A DNA stretch of 34,063 bases from positions 1-34,063 of the forward strand of contig PLPI01000057.1 in the NCBI GenBank assembly GCA_003159495.1. Direction: 5' to 3'. The notes below the pieces were generated by a model. It was given only the letters and a program-made list of their open reading frames with translations. It made no database searches and was not told where the DNA came from. Origin of the DNA: a candidate division FCPU426 bacterium. GTDB lineage: Bacteria > Oederibacteriota > PGYV01 > Palsa-1178. Of this stretch, positions 25,986 to 33,992 are shown piece after piece. Within the stretch, counting starts at the first letter, position 1. Each line of letters opens with the position of its first letter. The position numbers and the translations under genes are program-made.

Positions 25986-26502
25986 GCCAATAATAGTTAA
26001 AGCACAGATTGGATATTATATTATTTTTTTACCTATTTTATGTTTCTTTTTAATAGATGAGATTATTAGCTTATGTAAAGGCAACAGCCCAAATATACTA
26101 AATGATATTTTAGGCACGGCAATGGTGAGCTTGCCACTTATTTTAATTTTAATAGGCCTTTCGCGAGTATATTTAAAGATTGAAAATGGATATTTAAAAT
26201 ATCGATATATGATAGGCAAAGAAAAAAGCATAAAGATAGAAGAGGTTGAAACTTCGTATTTTGAGGTGCTCTCAAGGGCTAAAAATGGATTTGTAAGATG
26301 GGTGATAAGGTCAAAGGGAATAATGCATGATTTTTATATAAACCCAACACTATTTACACCAAAGGACCGTGCAAAAATAATGGTATATTTGCCCATGAAA
26401 GAAGTTGAGAGTACTACAGCGGTTGGAAATTCCCTTAGAAAATGGCTTTTAAATAATTCAAATTATTATTTAAAAGAAAGAAAAAAGGATAATGAAAAAT
26501 GA
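25957..26502 (+). CDS. Small membrane protein with PH-like domain, possible partner of the second Rhs tip
   Basis: A 181-residue protein with two transmembrane helices near the N-terminus (about 18-40, IGYYIIFLPILCFFLIDEII; about 50-70, TAMVSLPLILILIGLSRVYL). A cytoplasmic beta-rich region follows (LKIENGYLKYRYMIGKEKSIKIEEV, FVRWVIRSKGIMHDFYI), resembling bacterial PH-like membrane domains. It starts inside the Rhs tip frame (29-base overlap) behind AAAGGA, and overlaps the transposase fragment by 11 bases. Two ATG codons (25957, 25963) are possible starts. The position after a toxin tip fits an immunity gene, but no known immunity family is recognised. Confidence 0.62.
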   Translation: MRMNKQTINRPIIVKAQIGYYIIFLPILCFFLIDEIISLCKGNSPNILNDILGTAMVSLPLILILIGLSRVYLKIENGYLKYRYMIGKEKSIKIEEVETSYFEVLSRAKNGFVRWVIRSKGIMHDFYINPTLFTPKDRAKIMVYLPMKEVESTTAVGNSLRKWLLNNSNYYLKERKKDNEK

Positions 26503-26893
26503 TAAGGAGGCTCTTGTGATTCGAAAAAGCACTAAACAAAGCTCGTTCCTTGACGCTGACTACATCTGCGAGCGCCTTGTCCCGCAGGACAGCTTTTATC
26601 GGAAGTTCAAGGAGCTCGTAACTCCGCTAATAAAGGACGAGCATTTTGAGCATATGTACTGCGAGGACAACGGCCGGCCGGCGATATCACCCGCTATGCT
26701 TGCCTGTGCCTGTATACTCCAGTTCTACCGTGGGCTTTTCGACAGGGAAATGGAATATGCCTGCTCATTTGATATTTGTATTAAGCATGCGCTTGGCCTT
26801 GAGATAGATGAACGGCCTTTTGACCATTCAACACTCGGAAATTTTAGACAGAGACTGCTTGAACATGGCCAAGAAACGAAAATAATTTGTTAA
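26492..26893 (+). pseudogene. Truncated IS1182-family transposase
   Basis: A 133-residue fragment with the N-terminal domain of IS1182-like (DUF772) transposases: SSFLDADYICERLVPQDSFYRKF, ARPAISPAMLACACILQFYRG-type sequence (GRPAISPAMLAC), and IDERPFDHSTLGNFRQRLLEHG. The catalytic DDE domain, which should follow, is absent; the frame runs into ETKIIC and stops. No matching C-terminal part is recognised in 26894-27110. GGAGG lies within the start of the frame, near 26505. It is a remnant of an insertion sequence and cannot transpose itself. Confidence 0.8.
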
Positions 26894-27095
26894 AGAAATG
26901 GATTTTGTAGGGGCTACATGTGGCCGACCTGAACAAAGAAAAAAGCAAGCGAAAGAAAAAAATAACGAGATGAATTGAGTGCTGGAATCCGCTTTACAAT
27001 GGCTGCGGCGGACATGTGACCAGTTAAAGAGAATGAGACAAACAGCGGATGTGAAAATACACGTCTGGCGGAAAACCCTTTTTTTACCGGGGTTC

Positions 27096-27110
27096 TCCGA
27101 CAGTACCCCC
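27096..27110 (-). repeat. Inverted copy of the Rhs-tip boundary sequence
   Basis: TCCGACAGTACCCCC reads GGGGGTACTGTCGGA on the other strand. It shares 13 bases with 23622-23634 and 12 bases with 25335-25346, in the opposite orientation. It may be the right end of an insertion sequence or island. Confidence 0.5.
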
Positions 27111-27149
27111 TTATCACGGCGAATAAGGCGGAATGGCTGAAAAGTATTG

Positions 27150-27177
27150 TTGACAAAAAAAATTCCGGTATTATAAT
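27150..27177 (+). promoter_or_regulatory. Consensus promoter at the right edge of the island
   Basis: TTGACA (27150-27155) and TATAAT (27172-27177) are both perfect, with a 16-base spacer. An AAAAGGAGA ribosome site follows at 27195-27203, upstream of a GTG-started 26-codon frame. Confidence 0.7.
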
Positions 27178-27212
27178 AATGTGCATCAAGAATTAAAAGG
27201 AGACACAACACA

Positions 27213-27293
27213 GTGAAAGCGGTTTTAAACGGCGGAACAAGTCTTTATTGCATGGATTTTCCGAACAACCTTTTCACCATTCTCAAAAGATAA
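27213..27293 (+). CDS. Possible 26-residue leader peptide
   Basis: GTG at 27213 lies nine bases after GGAGA and opens MKAVLNGGTSLYCMDFPNN then LFTILKR before a stop. It has its own consensus promoter. Its last codons lie inside the large palindrome that precedes the polyamine operon, as in some leader-peptide control regions. The first bases coincide with the repeated AGTGAAAGCGGTTT sequence, and no homologue is recognised, so it may be fortuitous. Confidence 0.25.
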   Translation: MKAVLNGGTSLYCMDFPNNLFTILKR

Positions 27294-27308
27294 ACCCCGG
27301 TTTATCTT
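27287..27308. promoter_or_regulatory. Perfect 10+2+10 palindrome upstream of the polyamine operon
   Basis: AAGATAAACC and GGTTTATCTT are perfect inverted arms separated by CC. The very short loop favours a protein-binding operator over a hairpin, though no clear T-run follows for a terminator. It lies 35 bases before the -35 box of the pdaD promoter. Confidence 0.55.
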
Positions 27309-27343
27309 AATATCCTTTTGTCCGGGGCCGCGGCCCAAACCCA

Positions 27344-27371
27344 TTGACATTTACCCTGTATTTATTATAAT
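27344..27371 (+). promoter_or_regulatory. Consensus promoter of the polyamine operon
   Basis: TTGACA (27344-27349) and TATAAT (27366-27371) are both perfect with a 16-base spacer, 60 bases upstream of the first gene. AAAAGGAGA forms the ribosome site before ATG 27432. The arrangement echoes the promoter at 27150-27177 (same spacer, same TATTATAAT and AATTAAAAGGAGA context). Confidence 0.8.
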
Positions 27372-27431
27372 GTGAAATCTTTTAAAAATTAACGCAGTAA
27401 AAATATTCAAAAATTAAAAGGAGAGAAACTA

Positions 27432-27953
27432 ATGGCAAAGAAAGTTGCAAGAAAAAGCGGCATTATTTCCATTCCGGCACAGGGCATGACAACAACAATA
27501 CCGGACAAGTTTTACCTCGTGGCAGGCCACTCCGAGGGCATGACGCCGCTGAACGCATTTGATAACGCCCTTATGGACGCGGGCATCGGAAATACGAACC
27601 TTGTTAAAATGTCCTCCATACTTCCGCCGAACTCAAAGATGATAAAACCGGTAAAACTTCCCCTTGGCGCGCTCGTGCCCGTGGCGTATGCCTCAAAAGT
27701 TTCTTCGCAGACGGACGAGGTTATTTCCGCAGCCGTAGCCATTGCCATACCAAAGGACAAGAAAAAGAACGGCCTTATAATGGAATATTCCGCGGCGGGC
27801 CACAAGGAAGAGGTCGAACGCATTGTGCGCCATATGGCAGCCGAGGGATTCAAGACAAGGGGATATGAATTAAAAGAAGTTGTTTCCATAAGCGCGCAGC
27901 ACAAGGTCAGTAAAATCGGCGCCTCGTACGCCGCCGTAGTACTGTGGTGGTAA
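27432..27953 (+). CDS. pdaD: Pyruvoyl-dependent arginine decarboxylase
   Basis: A 173-residue proenzyme that decarboxylates arginine to agmatine, the first step of polyamine synthesis here. It cleaves itself at a serine pair to create a pyruvoyl group. The site is visible in NLVKMSSILPP (Ser61-Ser62), matching the family cleavage motif. GHSEGMTPLNAFDNALMDAGIGNTNL precedes it, and the beta-strand PVAYASKVSSQTDEVISAAVAIAIP follows, as does the ending YAAVVLWW. The length suits the PvlArgDC family. It begins the operon with speE and the ureohydrolase. It replaces the pyridoxal-phosphate SpeA type found in many bacteria. Confidence 0.95.
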   Translation: MAKKVARKSGIISIPAQGMTTTIPDKFYLVAGHSEGMTPLNAFDNALMDAGIGNTNLVKMSSILPPNSKMIKPVKLPLGALVPVAYASKVSSQTDEVISAAVAIAIPKDKKKNGLIMEYSAAGHKEEVERIVRHMAAEGFKTRGYELKEVVSISAQHKVSKIGASYAAVVLWW

Positions 27954-27958
27954 AATAA

Positions 27959-28798
27959 ATGGCAAAAATGACCGGTAAATGGTGCACGGAAACTTATAAA
28001 GACACCGCGCTGTCGTTTAAGATAAAGAAAAAATTATACTCAAAACGGTCGAAATTCCAGCTCGTCGAGGTTTTCGAGACTGAAAAACACGGCAACCTGA
28101 TGGCCTTAGACGGCTGTTACATGGTCACCACCAGGGAAGAATTCGTTTACCACGACATGCTCGCGCATGTGCCTTTATTTGCCCACCCGGACCCGAAAAA
28201 AGTGCTTGTAATAGGCGGCGGTGACGGGGGGACTGTCAGGGAAGTCATGCGGCACAAAGGCGTCGAATCCATAGATTTTGTTGAGATAGACGGAGACGTT
28301 TACACCGTTTCAAAAAAATATTTTCCGGAACTGGTAAAGGGGCTTGAAGGCGACAAAAGGGTCCACTTTAAATTCGGCGACGGCATCAAATTTGTGAAAG
28401 ATTCGAAGGACATTTATGATGTCATCCTTATAGACGGCACCGACCCTTCGGACATAGCTGGAGGGCTTTTTGGCACGGAATTTTTTAATGATGTAAAAGC
28501 CGCGCTGAAAAAGGACGGCATAATGTCCATGCAGTCCGAGGACCCGTGGTTTGACCTTCCGATAATAAAGGACGTCCAGGCAAGGCTGAAAAAAACATTC
28601 GCGTACTCAGGGCTTTACCTGGCATTTATTCCCATGTATCCATCGGGAATGTGGAGTTTTTCATGCGCGTCAAAAAAATATGATATAAGCGTAATCAGGA
28701 ACAAAAAATCAAAAATAACGGGGTTTAAATACTATACGCCGGAGCTGCATTCGGCGGCCTTTAAGCTTCCGCAATTTGTAAAGGATGGAATAAAATAG
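27959..28798 (+). CDS. speE: Spermidine synthase (aminopropyltransferase)
   Basis: A 279-residue enzyme that transfers an aminopropyl group from decarboxylated S-adenosylmethionine to putrescine. The N-terminal beta domain has the family run KFQLVEVFETEKHGNLMALDG. The Rossmann part has HVPLFAHPDPKKVLVIGGGDGG, FVEIDGDVYTVSKKYFPEL and VILIDGTDPSD (usually DSTDP; the Gly replaces Ser). YPSGMWSFSCASK matches the C-terminal substrate region. It starts five bases after pdaD. No S-adenosylmethionine decarboxylase gene is present in this window, so the donor must come from elsewhere. Confidence 0.93.
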   Translation: MAKMTGKWCTETYKDTALSFKIKKKLYSKRSKFQLVEVFETEKHGNLMALDGCYMVTTREEFVYHDMLAHVPLFAHPDPKKVLVIGGGDGGTVREVMRHKGVESIDFVEIDGDVYTVSKKYFPELVKGLEGDKRVHFKFGDGIKFVKDSKDIYDVILIDGTDPSDIAGGLFGTEFFNDVKAALKKDGIMSMQSEDPWFDLPIIKDVQARLKKTFAYSGLYLAFIPMYPSGMWSFSCASKKYDISVIRNKKSKITGFKYYTPELHSAAFKLPQFVKDGIK

Positions 28799-29653
28799 AT
28801 GAATTTCCTAAAAAACTCGCACTTTGTGGCATGTGACAATTCATTCAAGGACTCAAAAACAGTAATTGCCGGGCTTCCTTATGACGGCACATCGTCTTTC
28901 AGGCCCGGGTCCAGGTTTGCCCCGGAATCCATAAGGAATTATTCCTACGCCATTGAGACATTCTCTCATGAACAGGAAAAAGACCTTATGGAATACAAGT
29001 TCGGCGACCTGGGGAACCTTGAACTTCCGCTCGGCAGCAGCGAGGCGGTATTGACGGAGGTAGAAAATCTCTGCTCGTGGATACTGGAAAACAATAAAAA
29101 AGCCGTATATCTGGGCGGGGAGCACCTGCTCACATACCCGATAATTAAACAGTACTATAAAAAATATAAGGATATTAAGGTAATTTATTTCGACGCGCAC
29201 GCGGATTTCAGGGAAGAGTTTACAGGAAGCAGGCTGTCCCACGCCTGCGCGGCCAAGCTTACAACCGAAGTCATAGGTGATGACAACCTTTTTATGTTCG
29301 GAATCCGTTCCTTTGAAAAAAACGAGTGGCTTGATATGAAGAAACGCAACATTTATGTCGACCATAAGGTGGAACATTTTAACGAGGTTGTTGAAAAAAT
29401 AAAAGGTTACCCCGTATATATGTCCCTTGATATGGATGTATTTGACCCGGCATGCCTTCCCGCACTCGGGACGCCCGAAGCCGGCGGTATGTTTTACAGG
29501 GATTTTATAAACCTGCTGCCCGGGCTGTCAAAATTAAACATCGTCGGGGTTGATGTGCTTGAAATATCGCCTGAATATGACTCGCAGGGGAATTCATCGA
29601 TTTTTGCCGCAAAGGTAGTAAGGGAATTACTTCTAAATACCGCGGAAAAATGA
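28799..29653 (+). CDS. speB: Agmatinase-like ureohydrolase
   Basis: A 284-residue member of the arginase/agmatinase family. Metal-binding motifs are GGEHLLTYP (His), FDAHADFREEF (three ligands), and SLDMDVFDPACLPALGTPEAGG (Asp pair). VGVDVLEISPEYDSQGNSS closes the site. It directly abuts speE. Because pdaD makes agmatine and speE uses putrescine, the reaction agmatine to putrescine plus urea is the natural reading; a related ureohydrolase activity cannot be excluded by sequence alone. The stop TGA overlaps the next gene as ATGA. Confidence 0.92.
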   Translation: MNFLKNSHFVACDNSFKDSKTVIAGLPYDGTSSFRPGSRFAPESIRNYSYAIETFSHEQEKDLMEYKFGDLGNLELPLGSSEAVLTEVENLCSWILENNKKAVYLGGEHLLTYPIIKQYYKKYKDIKVIYFDAHADFREEFTGSRLSHACAAKLTTEVIGDDNLFMFGIRSFEKNEWLDMKKRNIYVDHKVEHFNEVVEKIKGYPVYMSLDMDVFDPACLPALGTPEAGGMFYRDFINLLPGLSKLNIVGVDVLEISPEYDSQGNSSIFAAKVVRELLLNTAEK

Positions 29654-32010
29654 AAAAAAAAGAGGCGCTATATTTTTTGCTTTTTGCCGCCTTTACAATA
29701 ATTTCTTTTTACCCCGTATTTTTTTCTAACAGGGTCACAATGTGGCTGGACATGACATTTTATTTCCTGCCGTTTAGGGATTTGACCTCGCACCTTATAA
29801 GGGCGGGTATAATGCCGTTCTGGAACCCCTATATTTACGGCGGCAACCCGCTGATGGCGAACATGCAGAGCGCGGTATTTTATCCGCTTAACATTTTCTT
29901 CCACCTTTTTTCTTTCCATACGGGGCTGATGTTCTATATATTCCTTACATATTTTATAATGGCGTGTTTTATGTACAAATTCCTGGAGATATGCGGCATA
30001 TCGCAGGAGGGGGCGTTTGCCGGCGCGTCGATATTTGCCTTCGGATTTTACGCGGTAATAAAGGCCCCTGAAATGGCCGAACTGAGCACGCTCGCGTGGA
30101 TGCCCGCGGCCCTCTATTTTACCGCAAGGTACGCGGTGGAAAAGAAGATTCATAATATGGCGCTGATTGTTTTTGCGCTGTCGCTTTCGCTTCTCGGCGG
30201 CCATCCGCAGTTTTTCATTTACTGCTGGCTGGTATTCGCGCTTTATTATTTTTACATGTTCCTTGTGAAAAAAAGGGAAAAACCGCTTGCCGTATTGCGT
30301 GATTTTGCTCTGATACACCTGGCCTTTGCGGCCGTGACGGCAATACAGTGGGTTCCGACACTCAGGTTCCTTTTGAATTCAAAGCGTTTCGCGCTTGGAT
30401 TCGACCTCGCACAGCTGATAGGCAGCTATATGAATTATACCCAGCTTGTGACATTTTTCTGCCCTGTTTTTGGAATGCTGCTGCCGGCGACGGATAATTT
30501 CATGAACTGGGCAGGTAAGATAGATATAGGCGCAGCCGGATTGCTTTTGCTGCCGCTTGGGGTTTTTGCGCTTAAAGACAGGCGCCTTAAAACACTCCTG
30601 CTGTCGGTATTCGCGGTTGTGCTATTCATGGCGTATCTCGGCCAGATGCCTTTTTTCATACCGCTCTACGAACATTTCAGGTTTATAGGGGTATTCCGTT
30701 ATCCGTCAAGGATAATTGTGGCGGTTTATTTTATAATGTGTTATTTCATCGCGTATGGATTTGACGCGCTTTTTTTGCCCGATCAGGGAAAGCGTAAAAA
30801 ATACGCCCTGTTTGCCGCGGCTGTCTTCGCGTGTTTTTCCGCGGTCTATTTTGCGGTATTATATAATGAAAAGTCGATAATACGCGCGGGAATGGATATT
30901 TTCGGGGATAAGAGAAACTTTCAGGATGTTTTCGACAAAGTGGAACAATACGGATATATCATTAATGATTATTTTATATTCATCCTGCTGTGCGGGGCTT
31001 CGGCGGCGGTTTTTGCGCTGGCCGCGCTGGAGCGGTTCAGGGGAACGGCGGCAAAATATTCGGCTTTGGTTCTGGTTGTAATCAGCGTCCTTGTTTTTAA
31101 TAAAATGGGGTACAAATCGTTCGGTGATTACGGGTGGAACCGGATGGATACAAGCCAGATGAAAATCCTTGAAAAAAACGCGGTTGACGGTTACACACGG
31201 GTGCTTGCCCCCAACATCATAAACCCGTTCGACTTTGTCCCGGAAATCGACGATTTAAAACAATGGGCATATTACGCCGCGGATTCACTGGCGCCAAACA
31301 CGGTGCTTTCACATGATATATATAATTCGGACGGATTTGACTCGCTTTTTCTGGGCAGTTATCACAGGCTGACGTCCGGGCTCATGGTGACAAAGGCGCC
31401 GTGGCGCCGCAAAACTTTCGCCTTATTATCGGCAAAATACATCGCCAGCGGTTCCGTAATAAAGGATACATCGTTAAAACAGGCCGGCAGGGGCTACAGC
31501 ATTTTATATGAAACGGGCAATTATTTTAACCGCCTGTTTTTTCTTCCGGGGAGCGTCAATACGGCTTTGCTCGGCGATGATAATGGTATAAAGCTTATGC
31601 TTGAAGATGGTTTTGACCCGGGCAGGACCCTGATACTTGATAAAAACACAGGGTTTGTAAAGGATAAATACCCGGCGCCTGCCGACGTAAAAACATCGGT
31701 TAATATAAAACCATGTGTTAATACAAATGAAATCAACGCAAACGTGGAAAATGGCAGGGCAGGCTGGCTGGTTTGCACGGATAATTATTATCCGGGCTGG
31801 AAGGTTTTCGTGGACAACGCGGAAAAACCGCTGGTAAAGGCATATACCACATTTAAGGCGGTTTTTCTGGAGGCCGGCAGCCACAATGTTTCGTTCAGGT
31901 ATTATCCGCCGGAATTCACCGCCGCGGCATCAACTTCATTCGCGGCGCTTTTGCTTGCGGCATTTTTTGCCGTATTGGCATTAAAGCCTTCCATAGGTGT
32001 AAAACCATGA
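29650..32010 (+). CDS. YfhO-like multi-pass membrane protein
   Basis: A 786-residue inner-membrane protein of the YfhO/GT-C-like type. About twelve hydrophobic helices fill residues 1-500. After the first helix, the extracytoplasmic loop has LDMTFYFLPFRDLTSHLIRA and MPFWNPYIYGGNPLMANMQSA, the characteristic YfhO motif. The C-terminal soluble part has GWLVCTDNYYPGWKVFVDN and HNVSFRYYPPEFTAA, also typical, before a last helix. YfhO proteins are linked to glycosylation of cell-wall polymers, with a lipid-linked sugar donor; substrate here is unknown. Start overlaps the ureohydrolase stop (ATGA) and its own stop overlaps the next gene (ATGA), so the genes are translationally coupled. Confidence 0.85.
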   Translation: MKKKEALYFLLFAAFTIISFYPVFFSNRVTMWLDMTFYFLPFRDLTSHLIRAGIMPFWNPYIYGGNPLMANMQSAVFYPLNIFFHLFSFHTGLMFYIFLTYFIMACFMYKFLEICGISQEGAFAGASIFAFGFYAVIKAPEMAELSTLAWMPAALYFTARYAVEKKIHNMALIVFALSLSLLGGHPQFFIYCWLVFALYYFYMFLVKKREKPLAVLRDFALIHLAFAAVTAIQWVPTLRFLLNSKRFALGFDLAQLIGSYMNYTQLVTFFCPVFGMLLPATDNFMNWAGKIDIGAAGLLLLPLGVFALKDRRLKTLLLSVFAVVLFMAYLGQMPFFIPLYEHFRFIGVFRYPSRIIVAVYFIMCYFIAYGFDALFLPDQGKRKKYALFAAAVFACFSAVYFAVLYNEKSIIRAGMDIFGDKRNFQDVFDKVEQYGYIINDYFIFILLCGASAAVFALAALERFRGTAAKYSALVLVVISVLVFNKMGYKSFGDYGWNRMDTSQMKILEKNAVDGYTRVLAPNIINPFDFVPEIDDLKQWAYYAADSLAPNTVLSHDIYNSDGFDSLFLGSYHRLTSGLMVTKAPWRRKTFALLSAKYIASGSVIKDTSLKQAGRGYSILYETGNYFNRLFFLPGSVNTALLGDDNGIKLMLEDGFDPGRTLILDKNTGFVKDKYPAPADVKTSVNIKPCVNTNEINANVENGRAGWLVCTDNYYPGWKVFVDNAEKPLVKAYTTFKAVFLEAGSHNVSFRYYPPEFTAAASTSFAALLLAAFFAVLALKPSIGVKP

Positions 32011-33992
32011 AAAAAAGCCGGCTGGTTATTATTGCATTCTTTTTCCTGTGCGCAGTGCTTTATCTTGAAAACATGGCGCCGTCTTTTAATTCGGACGACA
32101 GCCCCGAGACCACGCTGGCTTACTGCACGTTGGGCATCCAGCATCCGCCGGGATACCCGCTGGCGTCATTAATAGGAAAAATATTCACCCTTATCCCGCT
32201 TGGAGGCGTTTCCTTCAGGGCAAACATTGCGGCAGCAGCGCTTAACATTTTGGCCGCGTTTGTCCTTTACCTTCTCGCGGCGCTGGTATTCGGGAAGGCC
32301 ATAAAAAAGCGCGATGACGGCCTTATCCAGGCGGCGGCGCTCGCCGCGGCGGCAATCTTTGTTTTTTCATCCTCGGCCTGGCTCCAGGGGTCAATCGCCA
32401 AAGGGTCAATATATTCCCTGAACAGCCTTCTGCTGTGTGCAGGGCTTTATTCGCTTTTTAAAATAGGCGAGTCGGCGAAGTATTTTTATCTTTTTGCGCT
32501 GTTGTACGGCCTTTCCATGTGCAACCACTGGGCCAGCATGATAGTGATTGCCCCGGCGGTTATTTATTATATTGTAATGAAAAGAAAAACACTCAAGCCG
32601 GGAAATTATTGGCCTGCGGCTCTGTTCTTCATGCTCGGTTTGTCGGCTTATCTTTATGTCCCGTTAAGGAACGCGTCGAATCCGGTTTATGCCTGGGGCG
32701 ATGTCAGGTCATTTAAGGATTTTTTATGGCTGGTTTCAAGGGCGCAGTATTCGGGGGCCGAGGTAAGGCACAATTTTGCGGATACCGCGGCTTTGCTTAA
32801 ATTTTATCTTAAAAATCTTTTTACATTTGAATACCCGTGGTTTATAGCGGCGGTTGTAATCCCGGGCGCCGCGGCGCTGGCATATTTTCTCCCGGCGGAG
32901 GGCGGCGCGCTTTTAATGGCATTCATTATGCTGGTTTTCGGCGTGGCATCTTTCGCGACTCCGCCGCCGGATACACAGTGGATAACGAAACCATACCTTG
33001 TTTCCGCGAATGTTTTTGCCGGCATTTCAGGGGCCTTTATAATCTTTTATTTTATAAACTATATAAAAAGAAAAAACACAAGGACCGTGGTTTCTTTCGG
33101 CGTGTTAACGCTGATGGTGTGTTCGCTTGTTTTTACAGGCAGGCCGGATTACTCGGAATATTTTATCGGCTATGATTACGCCAATAACCTTGTAAAGTCC
33201 CTTACGCCCGGATGTGTTTATTTTGCCGAGGGTGATATGAACGTCGGGGCCGCGTTATATAAGACCCTGATAGACAGGGAAAATTTTGCCCCTGTCATAC
33301 CGGTGGTTTCGCTATACCCGTGGTATGAACGCCGGCTTGCAAGGAACTACGGCAGGATAATAAACGTACCGCCGCCCGAAAGTAATACAAAGGCCTATAT
33401 TTCCGATATGATGACATGGAACAGCGGCAGGGATTTTTTCTATTCAAACGTATTTACAAAAGATATGGTAAATCCCGCGGAGTTTGTGCCGGACGGCATT
33501 GTTTACGGCATAAACACGGGAAGCGGGAAGCCTGTGATATCAGATTATTACCTGAAGCTTTACTCGTGGCGGGGCATTATAGGGGACAGGATAAGATATG
33601 ATGAATTCACCCGCAGGCTGGTGGTGGAAAATTATGCCATGGCTTTTTTCAACCTGGGAGATGTGTTAAGGTCGGCCGGAAATAACAGGCTGTCGGCGCT
33701 GTTTTATGAAAAGGGGCTGTTTTTCTATAAAAATCACGGCGCTTATATAAACGCGGGGCTTGCATATTACATGTCGGGAAATCTGGACAAGGCCCTTTAT
33801 ATGTGGCAAAAAGCCATGGATGACGGGCCCGACGACCCGTCGGTTTACTGTAATATGGCTTTTGTTTACGCCGCAAGAAAAGATTACCCCCTTGCCGGTG
33901 AATTTATAAAAAAGGCGCTGTCGCTCGACCCGGGAAACAGCACGGCCATCGGATTAAGTGAAGCCATAAAAAAAATGGAACGGCCGAAATAA
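32007..33992 (+). CDS. DUF2723 membrane protein with C-terminal TPR repeats
   Basis: A 661-residue protein. The first about 385 residues hold eleven or so transmembrane helices and the DUF2723 pattern: NMAPSFNSDDSPETTLAYCTLGIQ with the acidic pair in DDSPE, then HPPGYPLASLIGK. This family is related to GT-C protein O-mannosyltransferases and presumably uses lipid-linked sugar. A soluble extracytoplasmic domain follows (about 385-540), then TPR repeats at about 540-655 (MAFFNLGDVLRSAGNNRLSALFYEKGLFF, AYINAGLAYYMSGNLDKALYMWQKAM, PSVYCNMAFVYAARKDYPLAGEFIKKAL). It overlaps the YfhO-like gene by four bases. Together they may glycosylate exported proteins or surface polymers; target unknown. Confidence 0.85.
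   Translation: MKKSRLVIIAFFFLCAVLYLENMAPSFNSDDSPETTLAYCTLGIQHPPGYPLASLIGKIFTLIPLGGVSFRANIAAAALNILAAFVLYLLAALVFGKAIKKRDDGLIQAAALAAAAIFVFSSSAWLQGSIAKGSIYSLNSLLLCAGLYSLFKIGESAKYFYLFALLYGLSMCNHWASMIVIAPAVIYYIVMKRKTLKPGNYWPAALFFMLGLSAYLYVPLRNASNPVYAWGDVRSFKDFLWLVSRAQYSGAEVRHNFADTAALLKFYLKNLFTFEYPWFIAAVVIPGAAALAYFLPAEGGALLMAFIMLVFGVASFATPPPDTQWITKPYLVSANVFAGISGAFIIFYFINYIKRKNTRTVVSFGVLTLMVCSLVFTGRPDYSEYFIGYDYANNLVKSLTPGCVYFAEGDMNVGAALYKTLIDRENFAPVIPVVSLYPWYERRLARNYGRIINVPPPESNTKAYISDMMTWNSGRDFFYSNVFTKDMVNPAEFVPDGIVYGINTGSGKPVISDYYLKLYSWRGIIGDRIRYDEFTRRLVVENYAMAFFNLGDVLRSAGNNRLSALFYEKGLFFYKNHGAYINAGLAYYMSGNLDKALYMWQKAMDDGPDDPSVYCNMAFVYAARKDYPLAGEFIKKALSLDPGNSTAIGLSEAIKKMERPK

Larger units (their letters stand above)
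23516..27110. mobile_element. AT-rich accessory island with Rhs tips and a broken transposase
   Basis: Between the hydrolase terminator and the polyamine operon the composition shifts to strongly A/T-rich coding sequence, unlike both flanks. The island holds two Rhs tip fragments, two small partner-like genes and a truncated transposase. GGTACTGTCG occurs at 23625 and 25335 on the plus strand and inverted at 27096-27110. Its mobility as a unit is inferred, and the borders are approximate. Confidence 0.5.
26894..27431. other. Non-coding region between transposase fragment and polyamine operon
   Basis: A 538-base stretch. 26894-27095 holds no recognisable gene; all frames are short and it is probably decayed insertion-sequence DNA. 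An inverted copy of GGGGGTACTGTCGGA lies at 27096-27110. Then come a consensus promoter, a 26-codon frame, a 22-base palindrome and a second consensus promoter, described separately. Confidence 0.7.

Noticed and set aside
23622-27110. Intact insertion sequence bounded by inverted repeats
   Set aside because: The transposase lacks its catalytic domain, no target-site duplication is visible, and part of the left repeat is Rhs coding sequence; kept only as a possible decayed border.
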